DNA from: Muriicola jejuensis
Lineage (GTDB): Bacteria > Bacteroidota > Bacteroidia > Flavobacteriales > Flavobacteriaceae
Length of the DNA stretch: 64,000 nt
NCBI RefSeq assembly: GCF_010671595.1
Contig: NZ_JAABOP010000001.1
Coordinates: 620,001-684,000 of the forward strand
Reading direction: 5' to 3'
Shown here: positions 26,517 to 35,456 of the stretch, piece after piece
How positions within the stretch are numbered: the first letter of the stretch is position 1
Layout: each line of letters begins with the position of its first letter
Program-made: the position numbers and the translations under genes
The notes under the pieces: generated by a model
What the model was told of the DNA's origin: nothing
Seen by the model: the letters and a program-made list of their open reading frames with translations, nothing else
The model's database searches: none

Positions 26517-26858
26517 ATGCACGAGTTGTCAGTAGCCATGGGGATCGTCAGGATCGCTGAAAAGGAAACGGCTAAGGCCAGGGCGAAATCCGTGGAGCTG
26601 ATCGAACTTGAGATAGGAACCCTGGCAGGGATAGAGTTTGAATCTTTGGACTTTGTATGGCCTGCTGCGGTCAAGAACACCGTGCTGGAACACGCGAAAA
26701 GGCATATCCATAAGATCAGGGCCAAAGGACAGTGCGTCGACTGTGATACGATCTTTGAGATGGAACATCTCTACGACGCATGCCCTAAATGCCAAAGTAA
26801 TTTTAAAGGTATCCTGCAGGGAAAGGAATTGAGGGTGAAGGCCCTGGAAGTAGTTTAA
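26517..26858 (+). CDS. hypA: Nickel chaperone HypA
   Basis: 113 residues. The N-terminal 'MHELSVAMGI' carries the nickel ligand His2. A zinc site is formed by 'CVDCDTIF' and 'CPKC' (CxxC pairs ~73-76 and ~90-93). It delivers nickel with HypB to the large subunit. First gene of the plus-strand hyp unit; hypB follows after 16 nt. Confidence 0.96.
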   Translation: MHELSVAMGIVRIAEKETAKARAKSVELIELEIGTLAGIEFESLDFVWPAAVKNTVLEHAKRHIHKIRAKGQCVDCDTIFEMEHLYDACPKCQSNFKGILQGKELRVKALEVV

Positions 26859-26874
26859 TTTAAAAAATCCAGTT

Positions 26875-27780
26875 ATGTGCGGTACTTGCGGCTGCGGAAG
26901 CGAAGAGGGCGGGGTCAGAATCCTGAAACCGTCCGAACACCAACATGGACATGAACACAATGATTACCACCATCACGATCATGATCACCATCACCATCAC
27001 GACCATAAGGACGGGCACATCCATAGTCATGCCCATTCTCACGGGCATGACCATGAACACCATCATTCCCATACCCATCAGCACTCCGGGGATCCCCATA
27101 AACGGAAGGTCCTCGAAGTGGAGCAGGACATCCTCCAGGCCAATGAGGTGATGGCTGCGAAGGTCAGAGGCTTCTTTGATGCAAAGGACATCCTGGCTCT
27201 CAACCTGGTAAGTTCCCCCGGTTCCGGGAAAACGGCCCTGCTCGAAAGGACGCTACGCGACTTGAAGGAGGAGATCCCGTTCTACGTGATCGAGGGCGAC
27301 CAGCAAACGCTCAATGACGCCAACCGCATCGCCGCCCTGGAGGTGCCGGTGATCCAGATCAATACCGGAAAAGGTTGCCACCTGGAGAGCGATATGGTCT
27401 ATGAGGCAGTCAAAAAACTCAAGATGAAGGACCATGCGGTCCTGATGATCGAAAATGTTGGCAACCTGGTCTGTCCTTCCATGTTTGATCTGGGGGAAGA
27501 TAAACGGATAGTGATCATCAGTACCACAGAAGGCGTGGATAAGCCCATCAAATACCCGGATATGTTCCATACTGCGGATGTGTGTATTATCAATAAGATA
27601 GACCTTTTGCCTTATCTGGATGTAGACCTGGGCGAGATCAAAAGATTTGCCCTGCAGGTTAACCCGAACTTGTCCTTCTTTGAGGTCTCTGCCACCACCG
27701 GAGAGGGAATGGATGCCTGGTATGCCTGGTTAAAGGAGACCCTGAAGGCGCGAAAAGAAGAAGTTTCACTTAATCCCTGA
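26875..27780 (+). CDS. hypB: Hydrogenase nickel-incorporation GTPase HypB, His-rich
   Basis: 301 residues. It starts 'MCGTCGCGSEEG', a CxxCGC motif like the high-affinity nickel site of E. coli HypB. A strongly His-rich stretch (~22-76, about 30 histidines) follows, as in nickel-storing HypB forms. The GTPase domain has Walker A 'SSPGSGKTALLE', 'VIEGDQQT' and 'NKIDLLPY'. It inserts nickel with HypA and may also store it. Confidence 0.97.
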   Translation: MCGTCGCGSEEGGVRILKPSEHQHGHEHNDYHHHDHDHHHHHDHKDGHIHSHAHSHGHDHEHHHSHTHQHSGDPHKRKVLEVEQDILQANEVMAAKVRGFFDAKDILALNLVSSPGSGKTALLERTLRDLKEEIPFYVIEGDQQTLNDANRIAALEVPVIQINTGKGCHLESDMVYEAVKKLKMKDHAVLMIENVGNLVCPSMFDLGEDKRIVIISTTEGVDKPIKYPDMFHTADVCIINKIDLLPYLDVDLGEIKRFALQVNPNLSFFEVSATTGEGMDAWYAWLKETLKARKEEVSLNP

Positions 27781-27784
27781 CCTT

Positions 27785-28045
27785 ATGTGCCTTGCCATCC
27801 CCGGTAAACTCATCGCCATCACATCCCAACTGGACGAGACCTTCCGGGTGGGAAAAGTATCCTTTGACGGGGTCATCAAGGAAGTAAGCCTTACCCTTGT
27901 GCCCCAGGCGCGCGCAGGCGATTACATCATGGTGCACGTCGGGGCGGCTATCAGTGTGGTCGACGAAGCAGAAGCCAGAAAAACCTTCGAGGTCCTAAAA
28001 CAACTCGGAGAGCTCAATGAGCTCCAACCTCCAGACTTTCCTTAA
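27785..28045 (+). CDS. hypC: Hydrogenase maturation chaperone HypC
   Basis: 86 residues beginning 'MCLAIPGKLIAI'; Cys2 is the iron-binding residue that works with HypD. OB-fold sequence 'GKVSFDGVIKEVSLTLVPQARAGDYIMVHVGAAI' is typical. Starts 4 nt after hypB; its last codons overlap the aat start by 29 nt. Confidence 0.96.
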   Translation: MCLAIPGKLIAITSQLDETFRVGKVSFDGVIKEVSLTLVPQARAGDYIMVHVGAAISVVDEAEARKTFEVLKQLGELNELQPPDFP

Positions 28046-28742
28046 TGATTATACCGTGCCTTATTTTGAACTGACAACAGATGAATTCAAACTTCCTCCC
28101 CCCCATTTTGCGGATCTGGACGGACTTCTGGCCGTAGGTGGGACCCTCTCGGCAGAAAACCTCCTCACTGCCTATAGGTCTGGGGTCTATTATTGGCATC
28201 ATCCCCTGAAAAAGGTCCAATGGTGGTCCCCGGATCCCAGGATCGTACTCTTTCCTGAATCTTCTTTAATGGACGCCACAATACCACTGCGCCCTCACCA
28301 GGAGTATGTAATTCGGTTCAATGGGGATTTCGAGGCCCTTCTGCGTCTATGCCAGCGCCAGTATAACGACCAGGAACACATGAATCCCTTCTGGCTCTCC
28401 GAGCGGATGTATCGCATTTTTACAGAACTGCATAAGATGGATTTTGCCCATTCTGTGGAAGCCTGGGAAGGAGATGATTTGATAGGAGGTATCTTCGGAA
28501 TAGCCCTGGGAAACCTGTTTTTCGGAGAATACCAGGCGGGACCCAATTCCGCGATATCCGTCTCCCTGCTTAAAGCACTTCTCGACCGACTCAGAGAGAA
28601 GGGGTTTGCCCTGCTCGATATGCAAAAACCTTCCGTATACATTCAAGGGGTAGCTTACGAAGAAATGGCCAGAGTAAACTTCGTACACCACTGCAGGGAG
28701 ATCGAATTGCATTCAACAACACGTCAAACCACATTAACCTGA
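28017..28742 (+). CDS. aat: Leucyl/phenylalanyl-tRNA-protein transferase
   Basis: 241 residues with the Aat pattern 'FKLPPPHFADLDGLLAVGGTLSAENLLTAYRSGVYYW', 'WWSPDPRIVLFPE', 'AHSVEAWEGDDLIGGIFGIALGNLFFGE' and a GNAT-like C-terminal fold. It adds Leu or Phe to N-terminal Arg/Lys of proteins, marking them for ClpAP through the N-degron pathway. Starting inside hypC makes it translationally coupled to the hydrogenase maturation genes, an unusual place for this housekeeping gene. Confidence 0.95.
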   Translation: MSSNLQTFLNDYTVPYFELTTDEFKLPPPHFADLDGLLAVGGTLSAENLLTAYRSGVYYWHHPLKKVQWWSPDPRIVLFPESSLMDATIPLRPHQEYVIRFNGDFEALLRLCQRQYNDQEHMNPFWLSERMYRIFTELHKMDFAHSVEAWEGDDLIGGIFGIALGNLFFGEYQAGPNSAISVSLLKALLDRLREKGFALLDMQKPSVYIQGVAYEEMARVNFVHHCREIELHSTTRQTTLT

Positions 28743-28749
28743 TAATACC

Positions 28750-30498
28750 ATGATGACCGTCACTTTTAAAGATCGAATCAGGAATGCAGAGGCCTACCTG
28801 AGGACAGACAGGCTGGAAGATTCCATTTCAGAATACACCATGGCCCTGGAACAGGCCACCGGGCTCAGGCAACAGATTGACCTGCATATGGTGCTGGGCC
28901 GACTCTACCAGCGCTCTAAACAACCGGCAAATGCCATTACCCAATTTGAAACTGCCTTGCAGCTATTACAGAAGGGGAGATCAAAGGAGGACAAGGCAGA
29001 CATGGCAGCAGCCCACAACAACCTGGCGGCCCTGTACCTGCAATTAGAAATACCCAAGGCCATCTCGCATTATCGCGAAGCCCTGGAAGACTATGGTACA
29101 CTGGTAAAAGAGAAAGGGCAGACCTTCCTGCCGCATCTTGCCAACACCCATTTTGCCCTTGCTGAGGCATATGTTCAGGATGGGAAGCCGCTGAAAGCCA
29201 AAACCCATATTAAGGATGCGATCCGCATTTACGAAAATCTCCCCGGGCCCTCTGCAATGCGCGCCAGAGCCCATTATCAACTCGGCCTCATTTATACGGA
29301 TGAATTCAATCTTCACGACGCACAGTTACAATACAACAAAGCCCTGAAGGTCTACCAATCCATGCCGGAAGCAGATGAAAGTTCCGTGCAGGCCATTATG
29401 GCCGCACTTCACAACAACCTGGGGGTTACCTACCACTCTATGGAAGAAGCCGAAAAAGCGGTGGAGGCCTATCATAGATCGCTCGATCACTACAGGAAAT
29501 TGGCAGAAACACATGCTGATATCTTCCTACCTTATGAAGCATCCACCCTTAACAGTTTGGCAATCGTTTACAATACTATGAAGGAATCTCAAAGGGCCAT
29601 TGAGATGGTACGGGATAGCATCGCCATCTATCATCGACTCACTGAGGAATATCCAGATCAATACACCCATTACCTCGCAACCTCCCTCCACAATCTGGGC
29701 TTGTTGTATTTTGAGGATAAGGATTTGGACAATGCCCTGCATTATTTTACCGAAGCCCTGGCCATAAGGAGAAATTTGATGCGACGGGAACTTGAGCAGT
29801 TTGGGCCAGATACCTGTGCAACCGCACTGAACCTCGTGGAACTCTATCAAATACAACTCGAATCTACCTTAGATCTGTCCTACCGTCAAAAAAGCCTGGA
29901 ACTCCTTATGGAAGTAAGGGATCTGCTGGATAGTGTTTCGGACGATCGCCTGGTCCTTAGAAATATGCGGGCCGACTGCGCATCCCATCTGGAGTATTTC
30001 AACAATGTCGACATGGAAGAACTCACCCTGAGATACGTCAAAGTCGAGTCGGATTCCCTGAGGGAGGAGATACACGGAACCATTGAGCCCTCAGAAAAAC
30101 GGATCTATCAGGAGGCGTTGATCAAACTCCTCGAAGAAAAGTACGAACTCTATCCCGGAAATGAGGAGTTCAGGAAAGCACTCGCCCTGGCCCATAACGA
30201 TATGGCCTGGTATCTCCTGAGGCTTGAAAGGGCCGGGGAGTCGAGGAAACACATAGAGAGGGGATTAGAGTTGGACGCCGGCTTGAATTTGTTGTGGTGC
30301 AATAAAGCCCATTGTGAGCTTCTGGAGAACAATATGGACCTCGCTCTCTCATTTTATGCCGGATTCCTTGGGTCTCAACCTGAGAATCCGCTGGAATTGA
30401 AGAAAGTACTCATGGATGATCTCGAGATTTTAAGCAGAACGGGCGTAAAAAAAGAAAGCATAGCACAGATTAAAAAGTTCTATCTTTTTGATTATTAA
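28750..30498 (+). CDS. Tetratricopeptide-repeat protein
   Basis: 582 residues with about eight to ten TPR units across ~1-370 (for example 'AHNNLAALYLQL', 'LHNNLGVTYHSMEEAEKAVEAYHRSLDHY', 'LHNLGLLYFEDKDLDNALHYFTEALAIRR') and further helical repeats to ~555. No signal peptide or catalytic domain, so a cytoplasmic scaffold is likely. Begins 7 nt after aat and is probably on the hypABC-aat transcript. Partner unknown. Confidence 0.8.
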   Translation: MMTVTFKDRIRNAEAYLRTDRLEDSISEYTMALEQATGLRQQIDLHMVLGRLYQRSKQPANAITQFETALQLLQKGRSKEDKADMAAAHNNLAALYLQLEIPKAISHYREALEDYGTLVKEKGQTFLPHLANTHFALAEAYVQDGKPLKAKTHIKDAIRIYENLPGPSAMRARAHYQLGLIYTDEFNLHDAQLQYNKALKVYQSMPEADESSVQAIMAALHNNLGVTYHSMEEAEKAVEAYHRSLDHYRKLAETHADIFLPYEASTLNSLAIVYNTMKESQRAIEMVRDSIAIYHRLTEEYPDQYTHYLATSLHNLGLLYFEDKDLDNALHYFTEALAIRRNLMRRELEQFGPDTCATALNLVELYQIQLESTLDLSYRQKSLELLMEVRDLLDSVSDDRLVLRNMRADCASHLEYFNNVDMEELTLRYVKVESDSLREEIHGTIEPSEKRIYQEALIKLLEEKYELYPGNEEFRKALALAHNDMAWYLLRLERAGESRKHIERGLELDAGLNLLWCNKAHCELLENNMDLALSFYAGFLGSQPENPLELKKVLMDDLEILSRTGVKKESIAQIKKFYLFDY

Positions 30499-30596
30499 AT
30501 ATTTGCGGAAATACTTAGTTGTAAAGGGAATCCCGTTGGATCCCCTGATCGCAATAGCAGGCATTTCCTTACCTTTATCAGCCTGATTATCTCCCG

Positions 30597-31220
30597 ATGA
30601 TAAGACGCTTGCGCAATCTTCTTCTGGTTCTCCTGATACTGCCTCTGGTTACTCTCCTGATCTGTGATGCCGTAATCGACCAGGGTGCCGAAGGCAAAAC
30701 ATTCAACAGTATAAACGCTATCCCCAGGAATAAGGTCGGTATTGTCCTGGGTACTTCAAGCCGACTCATAGCCGGGGGGAACAACCCCTACTATACTCAC
30801 AGGATCAGTGCGACGCTTGCCCTCTACAAGGCCGGCAAGATAGATCGCGTGCTGGTGAGCGGGGATAATGCCACCAGGTATTACAATGAACCCGATACCT
30901 TCAAAAAAGACCTGGTCGCTGGGGGAATACCTGAAGACAGTATAATGCTCGATCCTTCCGGATTTCGCACCCTGGACTCCATGGTCAGGGCCAAAGAGGT
31001 ATTCGGTCTGGACAGTGTCACCGTGATCTCCCAAAAATTCCAGAACGAAAGGGCGATCTACCTCGCTTCGAGGAAAGGAATGTACGCCATTGGTTTCAAC
31101 GCCACGGACCTTGAAGGATCCGAAGGCTTCAAGGTACAGGTGAGGGAATACTTTGCCAGGGTAAAGGTCTTTGTAGACCTTCTGATGAATACCCAACCGC
31201 GGTCTAACCAGGAGATTTGA
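30597..31220 (+). CDS. SanA/YdcF-like DUF218 membrane protein
   Basis: 207 residues. An N-terminal signal anchor (~5-24) is followed by a DUF218 domain with 'GIVLGTSSRL', 'RISATLALYKAGKIDRVLVSGDN' and 'LDPSGFRTLDSMVRAKEVF'. SanA-type proteins act in the cell envelope and affect barrier function and vancomycin sensitivity in E. coli; the reaction is not known. Stands alone between the TPR gene and the Nramp gene on the same strand. Confidence 0.85.
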   Translation: MIRRLRNLLLVLLILPLVTLLICDAVIDQGAEGKTFNSINAIPRNKVGIVLGTSSRLIAGGNNPYYTHRISATLALYKAGKIDRVLVSGDNATRYYNEPDTFKKDLVAGGIPEDSIMLDPSGFRTLDSMVRAKEVFGLDSVTVISQKFQNERAIYLASRKGMYAIGFNATDLEGSEGFKVQVREYFARVKVFVDLLMNTQPRSNQEI

Positions 31221-31275
31221 ATATTCCGATTCGCGAATTGCATAAAATGTCCTACTTTAGAGCAGATTCCTGTAT

Positions 31276-32529
31276 ATGCCAAGTATCAAGACCCTGATCA
31301 GGAACCTGGGACCCGGCCTGCTATTTGCGAGCATGGCCATCGGAACGTCCCATCTGGTCCTCTCCACAAAAGCCGGTGCACAATACGGCTGGGTCATGGT
31401 CATTCCCATCATCCTGGCCAATTTGCTGAAATATCCCTTTTTTGAATACGGCATACGATACACTACCGTGACGAATACCTCCCTGATAGAAGGCTACCGC
31501 AACAGGGGGAAGGCCTATCTCTGGCTGTATGCCTTCATCACCCTGGTCACCACGTTTACGATCCTTGCGGCTCTTTACGTGGTCACCGCCGGTCTTCTGA
31601 TCAACCTCTTCAAGGTCGACGGTCTCGGCGTGAGCACAGTGGCCCTGGGCCTTTTTATTTTTATATCTGCAGTACTGATCATAGGCCGATACCGATTCCT
31701 GGAATTATCCCTCAAATTCGTGGTCAGTGTCCTGTTTCTCGCTCTGCTGGTCACCACTGTACTGGTCCTGTTCAAGGGTCAGGTGGAACCTGTTCAGGAT
31801 TTTACCCCATCCCCGGTCTTTGATGAGGTCGGTATACTATTCCTGATCGGGCTTGTGGGCTGGATGCCTACAGCCGTGGAAGCCAGTAGTTGGATCAGCC
31901 TGTGGACCCTGGAAAAGCAGAAAGTGACCCAGAGGAGATTACCCTTGAACGAAGCCCTGCAGGAATTCAATTCCGGATATTATATGACCGCTTTGCTGGC
32001 CGTATTCTTTCTCATCATCGGCTGGATGACCCTCTATGGAACTCAAACGGTTTTAAGTGATAGTGCGGTTACCTTTGCAGACCAGGTGGTGCAGCTCTTT
32101 ACTACACACATCGGAAAATGGGCGTATATCTTTATCGCGGTCTCCGCCTTTGCGACCATGTTCAGCACCTGTATGACTGCACATGACGCCATTGCCAGGG
32201 TGAGTCTGGATATCATCAAACACCTGACACCTGAGCACAAGGATTATTCAGGAAGGAAGTATTTTGCCATAGGGATCATTGGCCTCGCTATTGTGAATTA
32301 TGTGGTGCTTACCGCCTTTGGTGCCAATATGGGGACCCTGGTGGCCCTGGCAACCTTTATTTCCTTCGTCATGGCACCCATAGTGGGGTATATGAACCTC
32401 AAGAACGTGATGAGTGAAGACCTGCCCAAGGCGTTTCATCCCGGTAAAGGATTGCAGTACCTCACCTATGCGGGTATCATTTTTTTGTCCCTCTTCGCTT
32501 TGTACTATTGTTGGATGGTTCTCTTTTAG
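31276..32529 (+). CDS. Nramp-family transporter lacking the DPGN and MPH motifs
   Basis: 417 residues with ~11 transmembrane helices and the Nramp start 'LGPGLLFASMAIGTSHLVLSTKAGAQYG'. Where classical Nramp proteins have DPGN in helix 1, this one has an Ala-Ile-Gly-Thr-Ser segment. In helix 6 the metal-binding MPH is 'GWMPTAVEAS'. It therefore belongs to a divergent branch, and transport of Mn/Fe cannot be assumed. Its stop overlaps the convergent OmpA gene by 4 bp. Confidence 0.8.
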   Translation: MPSIKTLIRNLGPGLLFASMAIGTSHLVLSTKAGAQYGWVMVIPIILANLLKYPFFEYGIRYTTVTNTSLIEGYRNRGKAYLWLYAFITLVTTFTILAALYVVTAGLLINLFKVDGLGVSTVALGLFIFISAVLIIGRYRFLELSLKFVVSVLFLALLVTTVLVLFKGQVEPVQDFTPSPVFDEVGILFLIGLVGWMPTAVEASSWISLWTLEKQKVTQRRLPLNEALQEFNSGYYMTALLAVFFLIIGWMTLYGTQTVLSDSAVTFADQVVQLFTTHIGKWAYIFIAVSAFATMFSTCMTAHDAIARVSLDIIKHLTPEHKDYSGRKYFAIGIIGLAIVNYVVLTAFGANMGTLVALATFISFVMAPIVGYMNLKNVMSEDLPKAFHPGKGLQYLTYAGIIFLSLFALYYCWMVLF

Positions 32530-34463
32530 AACAGGAGGTCGTAGTTAAGGACAACGATCAATTGTCTCTCATTCTTTTTGTGGAATGTATCCAGGCAGAA
32601 TACTCCGTCAGTACAATCGTTTAGCAATTTATCCTCCCCATAGCCAATAGAGTAAAGAATGTTAGAAGAAGACACGCCGTGACTTTCGAGGTAATCCTTG
32701 ATCGCATCGGCCCTGCTTTGTGAGATGCGGAAATTTGTCGCTGCCCCACCCCTGCTATCCGTGTGGGATTCGATCCTGAGCTGAAGTTGGGGAAACTTCG
32801 CAACCGCATCCACCGCCTTTTCCAGTTCCACAGCAATCTCGGGAGTAATGACACTCTTTCCTTTATCGAAATAGAATTTATTCAATTTCAAAACGGTCTG
32901 ATCTTCCGTCTTCTCTACAAGGTCATCTATACTCACGATCCCCATACTGAAAGGGGCATTCTGGATAGCCTCCATGCCTTCTCCCTCAAACTTATCAGAA
33001 AACCTGGAATGCCTGTTTTTGGTAGCCTCAACCGTAATGGCGTCCTGCCAGGGGATCTCTATGCGAAACATGCCCTTATTGTCCGTCTTAACTTCTTTGA
33101 TGACCTTCCCTGCCTTATCCAACAAGCGGATCTCAGCCTCCGGGATACGTTCGTTGGTCTGCAGGTTTACGACACTTCCGTTGAGTGTGAAAGTTTTGAT
33201 CCCCGGTTTATCTTCGATGATAAAGCCATAAAGGTCATCACTGCCCTTCCCTCCAGGCCTGTTAGACCCAAAGTATCCAATAAGGCTGTTTTCCCTGTAG
33301 TTTTTGATGATAAAGCCGAAATCATCCTTTTCCGAATTCAATCCCCTTCCGAGGTTGATTGGGATACTGTAGGTGTTCTCTTCCAGGATATCCGATTTAT
33401 AGGTATCCATTCCGCCAAGGCCGTAAAAGACGTCCGAAGCAAAATACAGGCTCCCCTCGAAGATATAGGGAGCGATCTCATTTCCAGGAGTATTGATCCG
33501 GGGCCCGAGGTTAATGGGAGATGACATGATCAACCCATTATTTGTGTAAACGTAGTAGAGATCCGTACCTCCAAATCCATCCTTGAAATTGGCTGCAAAG
33601 TAAAGCTTACCAGTTTCCGCTTCATAGAACGGGTAGTAGAAGGAGGTACTGAGGTCTTTTAACAGAAAACGGAAATTACCGTTACGATCTGCAGAACCTA
33701 ATGCCAGCGCATTTTTTCCATTGTCGTCAAAAACCAGGTTGCCATTCGCCTCATTGGATCGAATGTAGAAAACTGCTTCAAGGGCTTCCGAAAAAAAAGG
33801 TGTTCCCTGATGAAATTCAAACTTTGGAATATTTTCAAAAGTCCTGCTGGCCAGAATATTCCCTGATGGATCCAATCGAGCTACAAAAATATTCAAATAG
33901 GGGGAGGGCTGCGAACTACCTCTCTTTCCTGAATCATTGGAGGTCCTAGCACTTGTGAAAAGTAATTGATCCCTATAAAATGATGGTGCAAAGTCGGAAT
34001 TGGGACTATTATCGTTTAGATTAAAAATATTGGCCGACAGTTGTTTATCCCCGTCCGTTTCCTGAAGATCGAAATTAAACTGAGCATTTTCCCTCAATTC
34101 AGGTACAAATTGATCAGGATGATCCTCCATAAATTTTCGTACGGACCCATTTTCCTGGTTCATTTTCCAGGCGACAAGCATTTTGTTCAAATGGTACGCC
34201 GGAAGTTCATAATCCTTTTCAAGAACCTGATTGTACACATTACTTGCCAGATCATAATTTTCCAATTTCAAATAGGATTCCGCTAAGTTGAGATACTGTT
34301 CAACGGAGAGGGGGTTTTCTCTCATTTCCTTGAGATACTCCCTAACAGCCAAATCGTACTTATATTCGAGAAAAAGGATATCGGCCCTGGAAAGGTCGTC
34401 CTGCGCAGGGATAAATCCCGTGACTAAAAGAAAACAAAGGAAAATAAATTGTCTCAGCTTCAT
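32526..34463 (-). CDS. PorE-like OmpA family protein (TPR + PD40 + CarboxypepD_reg + OmpA)
   Basis: 645 residues. Signal peptide to ~residue 20, TPRs (~22-125), WD40-like PD40 segments (~150-400; 'LYFAANFKDGFGGTDLYYVY'), a carboxypeptidase regulatory-like domain (~425-500) and a C-terminal OmpA domain (~520-640; 'LRIESHTDSRGGAATNFRISQSRADAIKDYL') that binds peptidoglycan. This layout is that of PorE and of OmpA partners of PorP/SprF. Nine nt after the PorP gene. Confidence 0.92.
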   Translation of the reverse strand: MKLRQFIFLCFLLVTGFIPAQDDLSRADILFLEYKYDLAVREYLKEMRENPLSVEQYLNLAESYLKLENYDLASNVYNQVLEKDYELPAYHLNKMLVAWKMNQENGSVRKFMEDHPDQFVPELRENAQFNFDLQETDGDKQLSANIFNLNDNSPNSDFAPSFYRDQLLFTSARTSNDSGKRGSSQPSPYLNIFVARLDPSGNILASRTFENIPKFEFHQGTPFFSEALEAVFYIRSNEANGNLVFDDNGKNALALGSADRNGNFRFLLKDLSTSFYYPFYEAETGKLYFAANFKDGFGGTDLYYVYTNNGLIMSSPINLGPRINTPGNEIAPYIFEGSLYFASDVFYGLGGMDTYKSDILEENTYSIPINLGRGLNSEKDDFGFIIKNYRENSLIGYFGSNRPGGKGSDDLYGFIIEDKPGIKTFTLNGSVVNLQTNERIPEAEIRLLDKAGKVIKEVKTDNKGMFRIEIPWQDAITVEATKNRHSRFSDKFEGEGMEAIQNAPFSMGIVSIDDLVEKTEDQTVLKLNKFYFDKGKSVITPEIAVELEKAVDAVAKFPQLQLRIESHTDSRGGAATNFRISQSRADAIKDYLESHGVSSSNILYSIGYGEDKLLNDCTDGVFCLDTFHKKNERQLIVVLNYDLLF

Positions 34464-34472
34464 CCCCTAAAG

Positions 34473-35456
34473 TTAAAAGAATCTGGGGTTATCTACTTGT
34501 TTTGGTTTTCCTTTTTTCCCTTTGGATCGGTCTGATTGTCTGTTCCCTCCTTCACCGAGGAAGAATTTCAATATCATCTCGTGAGAGCCCTGGTTATATT
34601 GTCCAAGAGAAGTAGTACTGTAATCATAGGAATATCCTAAAAATACTCCGCTGGAGATCTGAAACCCTGCCAGCCCGCTAAGCGAATTGTTTACCCTGTA
34701 TCCAACACCTGCAGTAAACAGATTACTGATCAGAAAATTTGCTGAGAGATCGAACCTGAAGGGAAGCCCCTCAAAATAACCGGCCAGGAAAGCTGGTTTA
34801 AATTTTAAATTATCACTGAGCTCAAGGACTACTCCTCCGATCACATTCACCTGGACACGATCATTAAAGTAGGCCTCTATCTCTTCGTCCTTGGTAAGTC
34901 CAGTCAGAAAATTAGGCACCGATGCTCCAAGGTACCAGTCTTCAGAATACATGAAAATTCCAGCCCCCACGGTGGGATAAAATTTATTGAAAACATTATT
35001 GGTCAATAATGGCTCATCAGGTTCTTCGAAATTTCCTTTTGTAAAATCAATATCCAGGATCCCTCCTCCAGCATCTATCCCAAATGACAAATAGGTATCC
35101 GAAGAAAGATTTACCTGATAAGAGTAGGCCACATCAAAATAGGTCTGGCTGGTTGGTCCAAACTGATCGCTTACTACGTTGATCCCCATACCTACTTTTC
35201 CATTACTAAATGGAATATTAGTCCCAAATCGAAGGGTTCTGGGTGCTCCCTCAATATCAATCCATTGAGCGCGGTACAGCGCAGCGATCTCGGCATTATC
35301 TACCGAACCGACATAGCCGGGATTAATACTGCCTATATTATACATGTATTGAGTATACTGAGGTTCGAGTTGTGAATATCCCTTCATCGAAAATAAGAGA
35401 AGGAACATGGTCAGGACAATCAAATATTTGTAGCTCCGTAATCCTCTTGTCATCAT
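34473..35456 (-). CDS. PorP/SprF family type IX secretion membrane protein
   Basis: 327 residues from the ATG at 35456, which overlaps the adhesin stop codon by 4 nt (ATGA). Signal peptide 'YLIVLTMFLLLFSMKGYSQ', then the PorP/SprF start 'LEPQYTQYMYNIGSINPGYVGS', and a beta-barrel with 'YFDVAYSYQVNLSSDTYLSFGI'. SprF-type proteins attach large CHU_C-terminated adhesins to the cell surface; here the partner is the adjacent ~1900-residue adhesin. Confidence 0.94.
   Translation of the reverse strand: MMTRGLRSYKYLIVLTMFLLLFSMKGYSQLEPQYTQYMYNIGSINPGYVGSVDNAEIAALYRAQWIDIEGAPRTLRFGTNIPFSNGKVGMGINVVSDQFGPTSQTYFDVAYSYQVNLSSDTYLSFGIDAGGGILDIDFTKGNFEEPDEPLLTNNVFNKFYPTVGAGIFMYSEDWYLGASVPNFLTGLTKDEEIEAYFNDRVQVNVIGGVVLELSDNLKFKPAFLAGYFEGLPFRFDLSANFLISNLFTAGVGYRVNNSLSGLAGFQISSGVFLGYSYDYSTTSLGQYNQGSHEMILKFFLGEGGNRQSDRSKGKKGKPKQVDNPRFF

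Noticed and set aside
26940-27080. Simple-sequence CAT/CAC repeat as a microsatellite
   Set aside because: It encodes the in-frame histidine stretch of HypB, so it is better explained as coding.
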